Below, in pieces: positions 7,639 through 16,619 of a stretch of DNA of 64,000 nucleotides (its first letter is position 1; each line of letters starts with the position of its first letter). The translations under genes were made by a program, and so were the position numbers. The notes under the pieces are model-generated. The model did not search any database. It saw only the letters and a list, made by a program, of their open reading frames with translations, and was not told the DNA's origin. Source of the DNA: Natronocella acetinitrilica (GTDB lineage: Bacteria; Pseudomonadota; Gammaproteobacteria; Nitrococcales; Aquisalimonadaceae); contig NZ_JALJXV010000001.1 in assembly GCF_024170285.1 (NCBI RefSeq), positions 558,001 to 622,000 of the forward strand. The letters run 5' to 3'.

Positions 7639-9720
7639 ATGGCCAGTGTGAGCACCGATATCGACAGCTCGGAGAGGCGTCGGGGGCGACAGTCCACCGC
7701 CTCGATCCTGTTGCAGTTCCTCGGGTCCATGAATCTCGCCATCACGCTGCTGGTGGTAATTGCCATCGCGTCCATCATCGGCACGGTGGTCCATCAGAAT
7801 CAGCCCTATCAGGATTACCTGATCAAGTTCGGCCCGTTCTGGTTCGAGATCTTCGAAAGCTTCGGCATCTACGATGTCTATTCCGCAAGCTGGTACCTGT
7901 TTCTTCTGGCCTTCCTGGTGGTGTCGGTGTCGGTGTGCGTGTACCGCCACTCGCCCGTGGTCATCAAGGAAATGACCCGCTTCCGCGAGCACCAGCAGGA
8001 ACGCTCCCTGCGCAGCCTGCGTCATCACACGGAGTGGCAGGTGGCGGCGTCGCCGGCGGATGCCGAACAGACCGCAGCCAGAGTGCTGGCTCGCAATGGT
8101 TTCCGGATGCGGCGCAAGGCGCAGGACGACGCTGTGGTGCTGGCAGGCATGCGCGGCCGCAGCAACCGCATTGGCTACATCTTCACCCACCTGGCCATTG
8201 TGGTGATTTGTGTCGGCGGGCTGATCGACGGAAACCTGATGCTCAAGCTCCGCGAGGTGACGGGGCAGCTGCAGATCGAGACCCGCAACGACATTCCCGT
8301 CTCGCAGATTGGGTCCGAGAGTCGGCTGCCGGTGGGGCGTGGCGCATTCCGGGGCAATGTCACGATTCCCGAGGGTGGCGCCGCCAGCGTTGCCTTCCTC
8401 AATCTCCGCGAAGGCTACGTGGTCCAGGATCTGCCGTTCCGCCTGCAGGTGGAGGAGTTCCGCATCGAACACTACGATACCGGCGAGCCCCGCTCCTTCG
8501 AGAGTGATGTCATTCTGACAGCGCCGGATCTGGATGAGCCCATACGCCAGACAATCCGCGTCAACCATCCGCTGGTCTACAACGGCTATGCCATCTACCA
8601 GGCCAGTTTCGGAGACGGGGGGTCGCGTCTTGATCTGCGTGCCTGGCCTCTGGCCGGCGATGATCGCGAGCCCATTGAGTTTGACGAGCGCGTGGAGCGG
8701 CGGCGGCCCATCGAGATCAACGGCACCACCTGGACCCTGGAACTCGCCGAATTCGAGCCGTTGAACGTGCGGCCGAACGAGGGGGCGGAAACGCGCCGGG
8801 ACGTGCGAAACGTCGGTCCCCGCTTTACCTATCGCTTGCGCAGCGAGACCGGCGAGGCCCGGGAGTTCGACAACTACATGATGCCGGTGGAGGTCGCCGG
8901 CCGCTGGTATTTCCTCAGTGGTGTTCGCGGCTCTCCCCAGGAGGATTTCCGCTATCTGCACATCCCGGCGGATTCCTCGCACAGACCCGACACGTTTCTC
9001 GCATTTCATGCCATCCTGTCGGGAGAGCAGCGTCTGCGCGCGGCTTCGGAGCGGGCTGCCGGGCTCGTCATGGAGGACTTCGGCCTCGCCGATTCGAGTT
9101 TGACCCCACAGATTGCGGCGACGGCGCGGGATCTGGTCAGGCGCCTGCTGGAGGAGGACTTTCCGTCGGTGATGGCGCATATGGAGCGCACGCTGGATGA
9201 TCGAAACATCCCCGAAGAACGCCGGGAACTGCTGGTTCGGTTTTCCCGTATGGCCCTTGAGCAGACACTCTGGGAGGCTTACCAGGAAGCCGCCGGGCTT
9301 GACGCCGACCTGGAGCAGGATGCCTTCGATGAGTCACATCAGGCATTTTTCCGTGACGCCATCGCGGCGATTGAGTCCCTGGATCAGTATGGGGCGCCAT
9401 TGTTCCTGGAATTGCGGGACTTCGAGCATCGCCAGGCCACCGGCCTGATGATCGCCCGGGCGCCGGGCAAGAACATCGTCTACTTCGGATCGGCGCTGCT
9501 GGTCCTGGGCGTGATCCTGATGTTCTATGTCAGTCACCGTCGGGCCTGGTGTGTGGTCCGACCCGACGGCAAGGGCGGCAGTCGCCTGCTGTTTGCGGCG
9601 GTGAGCCATCGTGATCCCATTGGTTTTGCCAAGCTGTATGATTCCGTGACCGCGGAACTCGCCGCCCGGCTGGGTTCACGCGATGACCGGTCCACAGACC
9701 GTCTACCTCCGAAGACGTGA
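7639..9720 (+). CDS. resB: Cytochrome c biogenesis protein ResB (System II)
   Basis: 693-residue membrane protein. With CcsA it forms the System II haem export and attachment complex for c-type cytochromes. Transmembrane segments lie near residues 35-55 (LAITLLVVIAIASIIGTVV), 90-110 (YLFLLAFLVVSVSVCVY) and 180-200, followed by a large periplasmic domain and a final segment near 620-640 (IVYFGSALLVLGVILMFYVS). This is the standard ResB topology, although the periplasmic domain is long. The stop codon overlaps the ribosome binding site of ccsA, so the two are cotranslated. Confidence 0.9.
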   Translation: MASVSTDIDSSERRRGRQSTASILLQFLGSMNLAITLLVVIAIASIIGTVVHQNQPYQDYLIKFGPFWFEIFESFGIYDVYSASWYLFLLAFLVVSVSVCVYRHSPVVIKEMTRFREHQQERSLRSLRHHTEWQVAASPADAEQTAARVLARNGFRMRRKAQDDAVVLAGMRGRSNRIGYIFTHLAIVVICVGGLIDGNLMLKLREVTGQLQIETRNDIPVSQIGSESRLPVGRGAFRGNVTIPEGGAASVAFLNLREGYVVQDLPFRLQVEEFRIEHYDTGEPRSFESDVILTAPDLDEPIRQTIRVNHPLVYNGYAIYQASFGDGGSRLDLRAWPLAGDDREPIEFDERVERRRPIEINGTTWTLELAEFEPLNVRPNEGAETRRDVRNVGPRFTYRLRSETGEAREFDNYMMPVEVAGRWYFLSGVRGSPQEDFRYLHIPADSSHRPDTFLAFHAILSGEQRLRAASERAAGLVMEDFGLADSSLTPQIAATARDLVRRLLEEDFPSVMAHMERTLDDRNIPEERRELLVRFSRMALEQTLWEAYQEAAGLDADLEQDAFDESHQAFFRDAIAAIESLDQYGAPLFLELRDFEHRQATGLMIARAPGKNIVYFGSALLVLGVILMFYVSHRRAWCVVRPDGKGGSRLLFAAVSHRDPIGFAKLYDSVTAELAARLGSRDDRSTDRLPPKT

Positions 9721-9730
9721 GGAAACCTCT

Positions 9731-10894
9731 ATGAGTACGCCCCAGGAGACAATGGTCCACGACTTCGACGATCGTGGGTTCTTGCGCCGGCTCAGCTGGT
9801 TCGACTGGCTCTGGGCCGCCGCCTTTCTTGTCGGCACCATCTACGCCAGCGTCTATTTCGCCGAGTGGATGGATGGCTACGAGCAAGCCATTCTCTACGG
9901 CACCTACGGGGTGACGGTGTGGATCGGCTGGAACTGGAAAGCGGCGCGCATCTTCACCATTGTCGTGACCCTGGTGACGCTGTTCGCAGTGTCCCGCTAT
10001 CCCACGCTGTCGGCGGGCACGGAGGACTTCTTCCTCAACTATCTGGTCTCAAGCCAGTCCGCCATCATGTGGATGTGCGCCCTGTTCCCGGCGGCGATGG
10101 TGTTCTACTTCGTCGGCCTCATCGCCCGCGCACCCTTCCCGGAGAAGGTCGGCACGGCGCTGATGTGGGGTGCCAGTGGCGCCGCACTGGTGGGTCTGCT
10201 GGTACGCTGGTGGGAGTCCTATCTGATTGCGCCGGAAGTCGGGCGCATCCCGGTCACCAATCTTTATGAAGTGTTCGTGCTGTTCGGGCTGTGCACGGGG
10301 TTGCTCTACCTCTATTACGAGGAACGCCACCGTACCCGGGCGCTGGGTGGCTTCGTCGGCATCATTCTGACGGCGTCGGTGGGGTTCCTGCTGTGGTATC
10401 ACTTCGATCGCCAGGCCCACGAGATCGATCCGCTGATCCCAGCCCTGCAGAGCTGGTGGATGAAGATCCACGTGCCCACCAACTTTGTTGCCTACGGCGC
10501 GTTCTCAATCGCCGCCATGATCGGTGTCGCCTACCTCTTCTATGCCCGCAACCCCGAGGCCTGGGAGCGGCGCGGGCTGCCCTCGGCGGAGGTCATGGAT
10601 GACATCATGTACAAGAACGTCGCGCTGGGTTTCGTGTTCTTCACCGTGGCGACCATTCTTGGCGCATTGTGGGCTGCCGAGGCCTGGGGCGGCTACTGGT
10701 CATGGGATCCCAAAGAGACCTGGTCGCTGATCCTCTGGCTGAACTACGCCGCCTGGCTGCATCTGCGGTTCACCAAGGGCTGGCGCGGCGTACCGATGGC
10801 GATCTGGGCGATTATCGGCCTGCTGGTGACCACATTCACCTTCCTTGGCGTCAATATCTTCCTGTCGGGACTGCATTCCTACGGCGAGCTCTGA
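9731..10894 (+). CDS. ccsA: Cytochrome c biogenesis protein CcsA/ResC (System II haem handler)
   Basis: 387-residue polytopic membrane protein of the CcmC/CcsA family with about eight hydrophobic helices. The WWD haem-binding motif appears as WGGYWSWDPKETW near residue 320. ATG 9731 is chosen because GAGG (9718-9722) precedes it and the translated family region begins shortly after; an in-frame upstream extension lies inside resB. With ResB it is the core of System II. No ResA or CcdA gene is seen in the window. Confidence 0.9.
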   Translation: MSTPQETMVHDFDDRGFLRRLSWFDWLWAAAFLVGTIYASVYFAEWMDGYEQAILYGTYGVTVWIGWNWKAARIFTIVVTLVTLFAVSRYPTLSAGTEDFFLNYLVSSQSAIMWMCALFPAAMVFYFVGLIARAPFPEKVGTALMWGASGAALVGLLVRWWESYLIAPEVGRIPVTNLYEVFVLFGLCTGLLYLYYEERHRTRALGGFVGIILTASVGFLLWYHFDRQAHEIDPLIPALQSWWMKIHVPTNFVAYGAFSIAAMIGVAYLFYARNPEAWERRGLPSAEVMDDIMYKNVALGFVFFTVATILGALWAAEAWGGYWSWDPKETWSLILWLNYAAWLHLRFTKGWRGVPMAIWAIIGLLVTTFTFLGVNIFLSGLHSYGEL

Positions 10895-10974
10895 CAGCTT
10901 CATCGGGGACGGCACTAACGCTGCCGTCCCCGGTCAAAGCGACAATCGGAAAAGAACAGGTATCGGAGGCACAG

Positions 10975-11610
10975 ATGCTGAAAAGAATTCTCGCCGCCAC
11001 GGGGCTAGCTATGTTTGTCGTAACGGGGGCCGCTCAGGCGCAGCAATTCCAGGAGGGGACCCACTACCGGGTGCTGGAACGGTCGCAATCCACGGTGGAC
11101 GATGAGCGCATCGAACTGCGCGAATTCTTCTCCTATGCCTGTCCGTTCTGCCACCAGTTCTACCCGGTGATCAACAACTACATGCGTGGCGCGCCGGACG
11201 ATGTCGTGCTGGTCCATCACCCAGTGGTGTTCCGCGATGACTGGGAGCCGCTGGCCCGCGCCTACTTCGTGGCCGAACAGCTCGATATTGTTGATGACGT
11301 TCATGGCGCGATCTTCGTCGCCTACCATGAGGAAAACATGCGTCTTCGCTCCGTTGGCGACGCGCAGGAACTGTTTACCCGTTATGCGGATGTCGATGCC
11401 GACGCCGTTGCGGACGCCTGGGATTCCTTCGGGGTCGAGACTTCACTGCGCCGCTATGATCGCTCTGCCAGGGTCTACGGCGTGCGCGCCACACCGTCGC
11501 TGGGTGTCAACGGCAAGTACTACACCGATGCCCGGATGGCAGGCGGGGCAGACGAGTTGCTGCAGGTTGTCGACTACCTGATCGAGCGGGAGCGGCAGGC
11601 GGGACAGTGA
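10975..11610 (+). CDS. dsbA: Periplasmic thiol:disulfide interchange protein DsbA, atypical CPFC active site
   Basis: 211-residue secreted thioredoxin-fold oxidase. The signal peptide (ATGLAMFVVTGAAQA) precedes FFSYACPFCHQFYPV. The active site is Cys-Pro-Phe-Cys, whereas E. coli and Pseudomonas DsbA have Cys-Pro-His-Cys. The cis-proline loop is present as RATPSLGVNGKY, and the helical insert region is of normal length. GGAGG (10965-10969) is 5 bp before ATG 10975. The dsbA position after cytochrome c4 and before the EEP gene matches Pseudomonas gene order, apart from the ResB-CcsA insertion. Confidence 0.9.
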   Translation: MLKRILAATGLAMFVVTGAAQAQQFQEGTHYRVLERSQSTVDDERIELREFFSYACPFCHQFYPVINNYMRGAPDDVVLVHHPVVFRDDWEPLARAYFVAEQLDIVDDVHGAIFVAYHEENMRLRSVGDAQELFTRYADVDADAVADAWDSFGVETSLRRYDRSARVYGVRATPSLGVNGKYYTDARMAGGADELLQVVDYLIERERQAGQ

Positions 11611-12446
11611 ACCGCGCCGAACGCGACGACGGACAGCCCGAATCCGGGCTGATCCTGCCGGAGGAAGCCCGCGTCATCACCCGACCGCCGGGGGTGATGC
11701 GGGTGATGAGTTACAACATCCAGACCGGGATGCACACACGCCACTTCGGCGACTATCTCACCCGGAGCTGGCAGCATCTATTTCCCAATGCCCAGCGGCC
11801 GAAGAATATCGACCGCATCTCCGATCTGCTCACGGATTTCGATCTGGTCGGTCTGCAGGAAGTCGATGCCGGCAGCTTGCGCAGCGGCTTCATCAACCAG
11901 ACCAAATACCTGAGCGAGCGCTCTGGTTTTCCCTACTGGGCGGATCAGACCAACCGGCGTATTGGTCGTCTGGCCAGACACAGCAACGGCCTGCTCGCGC
12001 GTTTCCGACCGTTGGAGATTCGCGAACACCGCCTGCCGGGTATGATCCCCGGACGGGGCGCCCTGCATCTGCGTTTCGGTGGCGCGGAGGATGATCTGGA
12101 TGTGATCCTGATGCATCTCTCCCTGGGGCGGCGGACGCGCATGTCACAGCTAGGCTACGTTGCGGAACTGATTCAGGACTGTCGCCACGCCGTGGTCATG
12201 GGAGATCTCAACTGCCGGGCCGACAGCCCGGAGCTGCGCCACCTGCTGGCCTGCACCAACCTGGGCGAACCCCTGGCGCATCTGAACACGTATCCCAGCT
12301 GGCGGCCCCATCGCAATATCGACCACATTCTGGTGAGCGATACCCTGACGGTGGACAAGGCCGAGGTGGTGGATTATCCCCTCTCCGATCATTTGCCGAT
12401 CATGATGGAACTCCGAATGCCCGAGACCATTCGCCTGGAACAGTGA
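11607..12446 (+). CDS. Endonuclease/exonuclease/phosphatase (EEP) family protein
   Basis: 279-residue EEP-fold metal-dependent hydrolase without a signal peptide. Catalytic elements seen are MSYNIQTG, LQEVD (metal-binding Glu), MHLSLG, MGDLNCR (Asp/Asn), DHILVS and the terminal SDHLPI (His). The GTG start at 11607 overlaps the dsbA stop codon by 4 bp. Homologues follow dsbA in pseudomonads. The substrate is unknown: a DNA endonuclease or a phosphodiesterase is possible. Confidence 0.8.
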   Translation: MNRAERDDGQPESGLILPEEARVITRPPGVMRVMSYNIQTGMHTRHFGDYLTRSWQHLFPNAQRPKNIDRISDLLTDFDLVGLQEVDAGSLRSGFINQTKYLSERSGFPYWADQTNRRIGRLARHSNGLLARFRPLEIREHRLPGMIPGRGALHLRFGGAEDDLDVILMHLSLGRRTRMSQLGYVAELIQDCRHAVVMGDLNCRADSPELRHLLACTNLGEPLAHLNTYPSWRPHRNIDHILVSDTLTVDKAEVVDYPLSDHLPIMMELRMPETIRLEQ

Positions 12447-14708
12447 TCAGGTCTGGTCCCTTGGCGCTGCGCGTAGCAAGTCGCGCAATGCCGTAGCGGA
12501 GCAAGGTCGGCTGTGCAGATAGCCCTGACTCAGGTCGCAACCGTTGTCCCGTAGGAATGCCAGTTGCTCGGGGGTCTCGACGCCTTCGGCGACGGTGCGC
12601 AATTGCAGCTGATGGGCCATGGCGACGATGGCGATGATGATCGCCTTGTCGTTATCGTCGGTGAAAATGTCCTGAATGAATGAGCGGTCGATCTTCAGCA
12701 CGGTCACCGGCAGATGTTTGATCTTGCTGAGACTGGAATAGCCCGTCCCGAAGTCATCCACCGCGATGCCCACGCCGAGATCGCGCAGTTGCTGAAGCAG
12801 TGGCAGGCTGCCCTTCTCGCGTTCCATCAGGGTGGTTTCGGTGATTTCCAGCTCGATGGCAGTGGGCGGCAGCCCGTGGCGCTTCAGTGCCTGGGCCAGG
12901 GTGCGGGGCAGGCGGTCGTCCAGCAACTGGTGGCCGGAGACGTTCACCGAAACCCGGGGGATGTGCAAGCCTTCGGCACGCCAGGCGGCGAGGTCACGGC
13001 AAGCCTGCTCAAGCACCCAGTCACCCAGTGGTACGATAAGGCCGGTTTCCTCGGCGACGTCGATGAATTCATCCGGTGGGATGGTTCCCAGCTCCTTGTC
13101 ATGCCAACGCAGCAGGGCCTCGGCGCCGGCGATGCGATTGGTGTCCTGAGTCCGCACCAGCGGTTGGTAGTGCAATTCGAATGCGCCCTGCTCCAGGGCC
13201 AGGCGCATGCGGGTCTCCACCTGGCTGCGATACGTGGCCCGCCGCTCCAGGTGGTTTTCGTAAATGGCGAGCCCCTCGCGGCCCTGCTGCTTGGCCTGCC
13301 GCAACGCCATCTCCGCATAGCGGAACAGTTCATCCACCGACGAGGCATGACCCGGATAGCGTGCGATTCCCACCGAGGACGATACACGGAGCTCGTGGCC
13401 GGCGATCCGAACCGGCTCTCCCAGCACCTCGCGCAACTGCTGCACCTGCCGCACCAGGGCGGCCGTGTCACTGTCGGCGTCGGGCAAGGTGAGCACGAAC
13501 TCGTCACCGCCCCAGCGCGCCAGGGGATGACCGGCGGGCGCAAAGGCCTCAAGGCGCCCGCTCAGCGACTTGAGCAGCAGGTCGCCGACGTCATGGCCCA
13601 GCAGATCGTTGATATTACTGGCGTCATCCAGATCCAGTACCGCCAGCGCAAAACCGTGATCGCCGCGCTCATGCATGAACTGCTTGAGACGCTGACGAAG
13701 CAGCATTCGATTGGGCAGGCCGGTGAGGCGGTCGTAGTAGGCCAGGCGGAAGATGCGTCGTTCAGATTGCTTTCGCTGCAGAGCACTGGCGAAGATTTCT
13801 GCGGCAGCGGTGACCAGGTGAATCTGTTCCTGGTTCCAGTGCGCCTCAGTCTGACCCGCATCCAGCCCGAGAAATGCGTGTAGACGTCCGGAATAGACGA
13901 TGGGGGCTATGATCAGCCCGGTTACGCCGCGCTGCTGGAGCATGGCATGCTCGCCGTGGGCCTCGCTGGGCAGCATGTCCAGATTCGCGACCTGGATCAG
14001 GCTTCTGTTGTAGAGACGACGATGCAGCCAGGGCAGGCGACTCACGGCGATGCGCTTTCCGAACGGCAGTCTGCCGTCACGGCTACGGCGATACCAGCCG
14101 TGGGTGTGAACGAGGTACTGCTCGTGCTCCGCGAGTTGATACAGATAGACGCGATCAACATCGCAATAGTCACCCAGTTCGGACAGGGCGTGGTCGATGG
14201 CACGATCGATACCATCCGGCGCAATGTTGATGAACTGACCGGAGAAACTGCGTAGCAGGCGCTCTACGGCCAGATGACGGGCCAGGGCGGAGTCGGCGGC
14301 TTGCTGTGCTGTCACATCCTGGGCGATACACATCACTTCGCCATTGCGCATTTTGCGCAGGATGGCGCTGAACGCCTGCGCACCGCTTGCCGCCGGCAAT
14401 CGACTTGAAAAGCTGACCGGTTCGGGTTGTCCGTGGCTGAGGCAATACTGGAGGGCTCGCTGCACTGCGGTGGCGTCGTCCTGTAGCAGATGCAGCGTCA
14501 GCGGTTGGCCGGGTGAGAGGCCAAGCCCGCCACCCGACCCGTTCCATGTGCGAATCACCACGCCGGAAGCGTCGAGTACCACCACCGTGTCACGGCTGGA
14601 TTGGGCCAAGGCCTGCAGCTCCATGGCGGACAGGCCGCCTGGCTCGGTCTCGGCATCATCGCTTGGTATCAGGTCGTCGTAATCGGCTACCTGCCAACGC
14701 TCCACCAT
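12447..14708 (-). CDS. PAS/GAF-GGDEF-EAL cyclic di-GMP turnover protein
   Basis: 753-residue predicted cytoplasmic protein. A PAS-like domain (about 28-140) and a GAF-like domain (about 150-315) precede GGDEF (about 325-480, signature RWGGDEFVL intact) and EAL (about 490-750, with EALLRW, EITETTLM and DDFGTGYSSL). Both catalytic motifs are intact, so it could act as diguanylate cyclase, phosphodiesterase or both. The RxxD inhibitory site expected five residues before GGDEF is absent (the stretch reads AGHPLA). It is convergent with the EEP gene with no gap. Confidence 0.9.
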   Translation of the reverse strand: MVERWQVADYDDLIPSDDAETEPGGLSAMELQALAQSSRDTVVVLDASGVVIRTWNGSGGGLGLSPGQPLTLHLLQDDATAVQRALQYCLSHGQPEPVSFSSRLPAASGAQAFSAILRKMRNGEVMCIAQDVTAQQAADSALARHLAVERLLRSFSGQFINIAPDGIDRAIDHALSELGDYCDVDRVYLYQLAEHEQYLVHTHGWYRRSRDGRLPFGKRIAVSRLPWLHRRLYNRSLIQVANLDMLPSEAHGEHAMLQQRGVTGLIIAPIVYSGRLHAFLGLDAGQTEAHWNQEQIHLVTAAAEIFASALQRKQSERRIFRLAYYDRLTGLPNRMLLRQRLKQFMHERGDHGFALAVLDLDDASNINDLLGHDVGDLLLKSLSGRLEAFAPAGHPLARWGGDEFVLTLPDADSDTAALVRQVQQLREVLGEPVRIAGHELRVSSSVGIARYPGHASSVDELFRYAEMALRQAKQQGREGLAIYENHLERRATYRSQVETRMRLALEQGAFELHYQPLVRTQDTNRIAGAEALLRWHDKELGTIPPDEFIDVAEETGLIVPLGDWVLEQACRDLAAWRAEGLHIPRVSVNVSGHQLLDDRLPRTLAQALKRHGLPPTAIELEITETTLMEREKGSLPLLQQLRDLGVGIAVDDFGTGYSSLSKIKHLPVTVLKIDRSFIQDIFTDDNDKAIIIAIVAMAHQLQLRTVAEGVETPEQLAFLRDNGCDLSQGYLHSRPCSATALRDLLRAAPRDQT

Positions 14709-15043
14709 CGTTCAGGCTCTCCGAACGATTACGGGATGGCGCAAGGTGGCCGATTGCGGCACCGCGTTATTGTCATCCCCGTCCCCCCAAAAAGACATTA
14801 TTGATTGTGTCCGCACTGTGGATATTAAGCACTTCCCGGCGGAAGCTGAAGTGAACTGTATCATAGGGGCCTGAAATGGTTGAGTTGTCGTGGTTCACCG
14901 ATAGCCAGGCGCAGGCATCTGTGTAGCTGGCCTGTAAAGGGTCCGCGAACTGTTTACATGACTTGGGCTTGCTGCGTATTCTCGGTTCGCTGGACATAAT
15001 GAAAGACTCTCCGAGTCAAGCCTATATGCCAAGAGGGATACCC
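14709..15043. other. 335-bp gene-free divergent promoter region
   Basis: Lies between the GGDEF/EAL gene (minus) and the HAAT binding-protein gene (plus). It is less GC-rich than its surroundings near 14800-14830. Apart from the binding-protein promoter at 14953-14982 no gene, repeat or RNA could be supported; the longest short ORF (13 codons from 14959) has no convincing ribosome binding site. Confidence 0.6.
14953..14982 (+). promoter_or_regulatory. Candidate sigma70 promoter of the HAAT binding-protein gene
   Basis: TTTACA (14953-14958) and TATTCT (14977-14982) with an 18-bp spacer, about 60 bp upstream of the start codon. Confidence 0.45.
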
Positions 15044-16258
15044 ATGCTGAGAACGGCGCGTACATTTGGAGTGGCGGCCGCCCTGACGGTGGCGGTCAGT
15101 GGTGTGGCCATGGCGGACGGCCTGCGCATTGGTGCGCTGGTCCCCACCACGGGCGATCTGCAGGTTTACGGTGAGACGTCACTGAATGGCATCCGTCTGG
15201 CCGTGGACGAAATCAATGCCGCAGGGGGGGTGTTGGGTGAGAATATCCGCTTACGCTCCGGCGACACGCAAACCAGCCCCCAGGCTGGCGTCGATGCGGC
15301 ACAGCGACTCGCTACGATCGAGGGCGTTCACGCCTTCGTCGGCGCCCTCGCAAGCGGCGTGACCATCCCCGTCGCCCAGAGTGTGAGCCGACAGGAAGGC
15401 CTGGCCCAGATCAGCGGCGCGTCCACGTCACCGGTGATCACCGACCTGGACGATGATGACTTCCTGTTCCGCACCGTTCCGTCCGACGCTTTCCAGGGCG
15501 TAGCGCTGGCGCAGATCGCCCGGGATGAGGGTTTCGAGAGTCTGGCGGTGCTTTATATCAACAACGACTATGGTCTCGGACTGGCAGAGGCCTTCAGCGA
15601 GGCTTTCGAGGCACAGGGCGGAACAATCGCCAATTCCGCGTCCTATGAACCCGGCCAGTCGTCCTATCGAGGCGAGTTGCGGCGGGTGGGTCGTGGCGGC
15701 ACGGAAGGCCTGGTGCTGATCGGCTATCCGGAGAATGGCCAGACGATCGTTCGCCAGGCGCTGGAGGGCGGCTTCTTCGAGCGCTTCGTATTCACTGACG
15801 GCCTGCGCTCGCCGGAAATGATCAGCGCCATCGGCGCTGAATTCATGGATGGCACCATCGGCTCGGCGCCACGGGCGCTGGACGACAACCCGGGCGCACA
15901 GCATTTCCGCGATGCCTACCGCGAGCAGCACGGTGAAGTACCGCCGCAGCCGTTCATGGATTCGGCCTATGATGCGGTGTATCTGATTGCCCTGGCGGCT
16001 CAACGGGCTGGCACCACCGACCGCGTGGCGATTCGTGACAACCTGCGTGCCGTCGCCGGACCTCCGGGTGAGCGGGTCTACCCTGGTGAGTGGCGTCGTG
16101 CCCTTGAACTCCTCGAGGCTGGTGAAGAGATCAACTACGAGGGCGCGTCGGGTTCGGTTGATTTCGACGAGAATGGCGACGTCCCGGGCACCTTCGCCCA
16201 CTGGCGCGTCGAGAACGGCGAGATTGTCGACGTCCGGGTGTTCGCGCCGGAAGAGTAA
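15044..16258 (+). CDS. HAAT-family ABC transporter substrate-binding protein (LivK-like)
   Basis: 404-residue periplasmic binding protein. The signal peptide (FGVAAALTVAVSGVAMA) is followed by a type I periplasmic-binding fold with LRIGALVPTTGDLQVYGE and the family GVHAFVGALASG segment. ATG 15044 has AGAGGGA 6 bp upstream; upstream in-frame starts lack such a site. It is the likely partner of the LivMHFG-like genes on the opposite strand; ligands of the family include branched-chain amino acids, amides, urea and aromatic acids. The gene ends in a strong intrinsic terminator. Confidence 0.85.
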   Translation: MLRTARTFGVAAALTVAVSGVAMADGLRIGALVPTTGDLQVYGETSLNGIRLAVDEINAAGGVLGENIRLRSGDTQTSPQAGVDAAQRLATIEGVHAFVGALASGVTIPVAQSVSRQEGLAQISGASTSPVITDLDDDDFLFRTVPSDAFQGVALAQIARDEGFESLAVLYINNDYGLGLAEAFSEAFEAQGGTIANSASYEPGQSSYRGELRRVGRGGTEGLVLIGYPENGQTIVRQALEGGFFERFVFTDGLRSPEMISAIGAEFMDGTIGSAPRALDDNPGAQHFRDAYREQHGEVPPQPFMDSAYDAVYLIALAAQRAGTTDRVAIRDNLRAVAGPPGERVYPGEWRRALELLEAGEEINYEGASGSVDFDENGDVPGTFAHWRVENGEIVDVRVFAPEE

Positions 16259-16294
16259 AACCACTCTCCGGGCCAACTCAGGCTCGCTATTGCC

Positions 16295-16330
16295 AAAGGC
16301 CCGGCCGGGATTTCCCGGCCGGGCCTTTTT
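16295..16330 (+). terminator. Strong intrinsic terminator after the HAAT binding-protein gene
   Basis: 16-bp perfect stem AAAGGCCCGGCCGGGA (16295-16310) with its complement at 16313-16328, 2-nt loop, ending in CCTTTTT. With A and T tracts on the two sides it could work in both directions. Confidence 0.9.
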
Positions 16331-16358
16331 CGTTTGGGTCATTAGGCTGGCGCGGTTG

Positions 16359-16393
16359 TGGTGCGTTACGCGCTGCGCGCTAACACACCCTAC
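16359..16393 (-). repeat. REP-like 35-bp element, copy 1
   Basis: The 35-mer starting TGGTGCGTTACGCGC and ending TAACACACCCTAC. Its exact reverse complement is at 16585-16619 and again at 51722-51756. The ends (GGTGCGTTA and TAACACACCCTAC) flank a short GC palindrome, as in REP elements. Confidence 0.85.
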
Positions 16394-16421
16394 AAGAGGC
16401 GGTGCCTGATCGAAGCCCCTC

Positions 16422-16436
16422 GTAGGGTGCGTTAGC
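16422..16436 (+). repeat. Half REP-like element
   Basis: GTAGGGTGCGTTAGC matches the first 14 bases of the 35-bp element apart from C for T, then diverges at the point where palindrome B sequence begins to approach. It looks like a truncated copy. Confidence 0.6.
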
Positions 16437-16462
16437 CATGCCACCCCATGCACAGGGCACAA

Positions 16463-16570
16463 ACGGGGTGCGGGTGCGCCGCTCGGAGGCCGTATGCGAG
16501 AGGGACCTCGCATACGAGCCCCCAGGGATGGGTTCACGGCGTGTCTCCGAGCGGCGTACCCGCACCCCGT
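16463..16570. repeat. Variable-stem palindromic repeat, copy B
   Basis: The outer stem pairs 16463-16488 with 16545-16570 (25 of 26 bp, one G-T). Hairpin 1 is CGTATGCGAG/CTCGCATACG (16491-16500/16507-16516). Hairpin 2 is CCCAGGGATGGG, followed by the conserved TTCACGGCGTGTC. It lies between two inverted REP-like elements in the convergent gap of the HAAT genes. Confidence 0.9.
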
Positions 16571-16584
16571 TCCCCGACACTCTC

Positions 16585-16619
16585 GTAGGGTGTGTTAGCG
16601 CGCAGCGCGTAACGCACCA
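16585..16619 (+). repeat. REP-like 35-bp element, copy 2 (inverted)
   Basis: GTAGGGTGTGTTAGCGCGCA at its left end; a perfect reverse complement of 16359-16393 over 35 bp and identical to 51722-51756. Confidence 0.85.

Noticed and set aside
7627-9180. 517-codon open frame antisense to resB
   Set aside because: Low-complexity His/Gln/Arg-rich translation, no family resemblance; shadow of resB.
16359-16619. Repeat cluster as a CRISPR array or attachment site
   Set aside because: Repeats are inverted and palindromic with irregular spacing; no cas genes, integrase or tRNA nearby.
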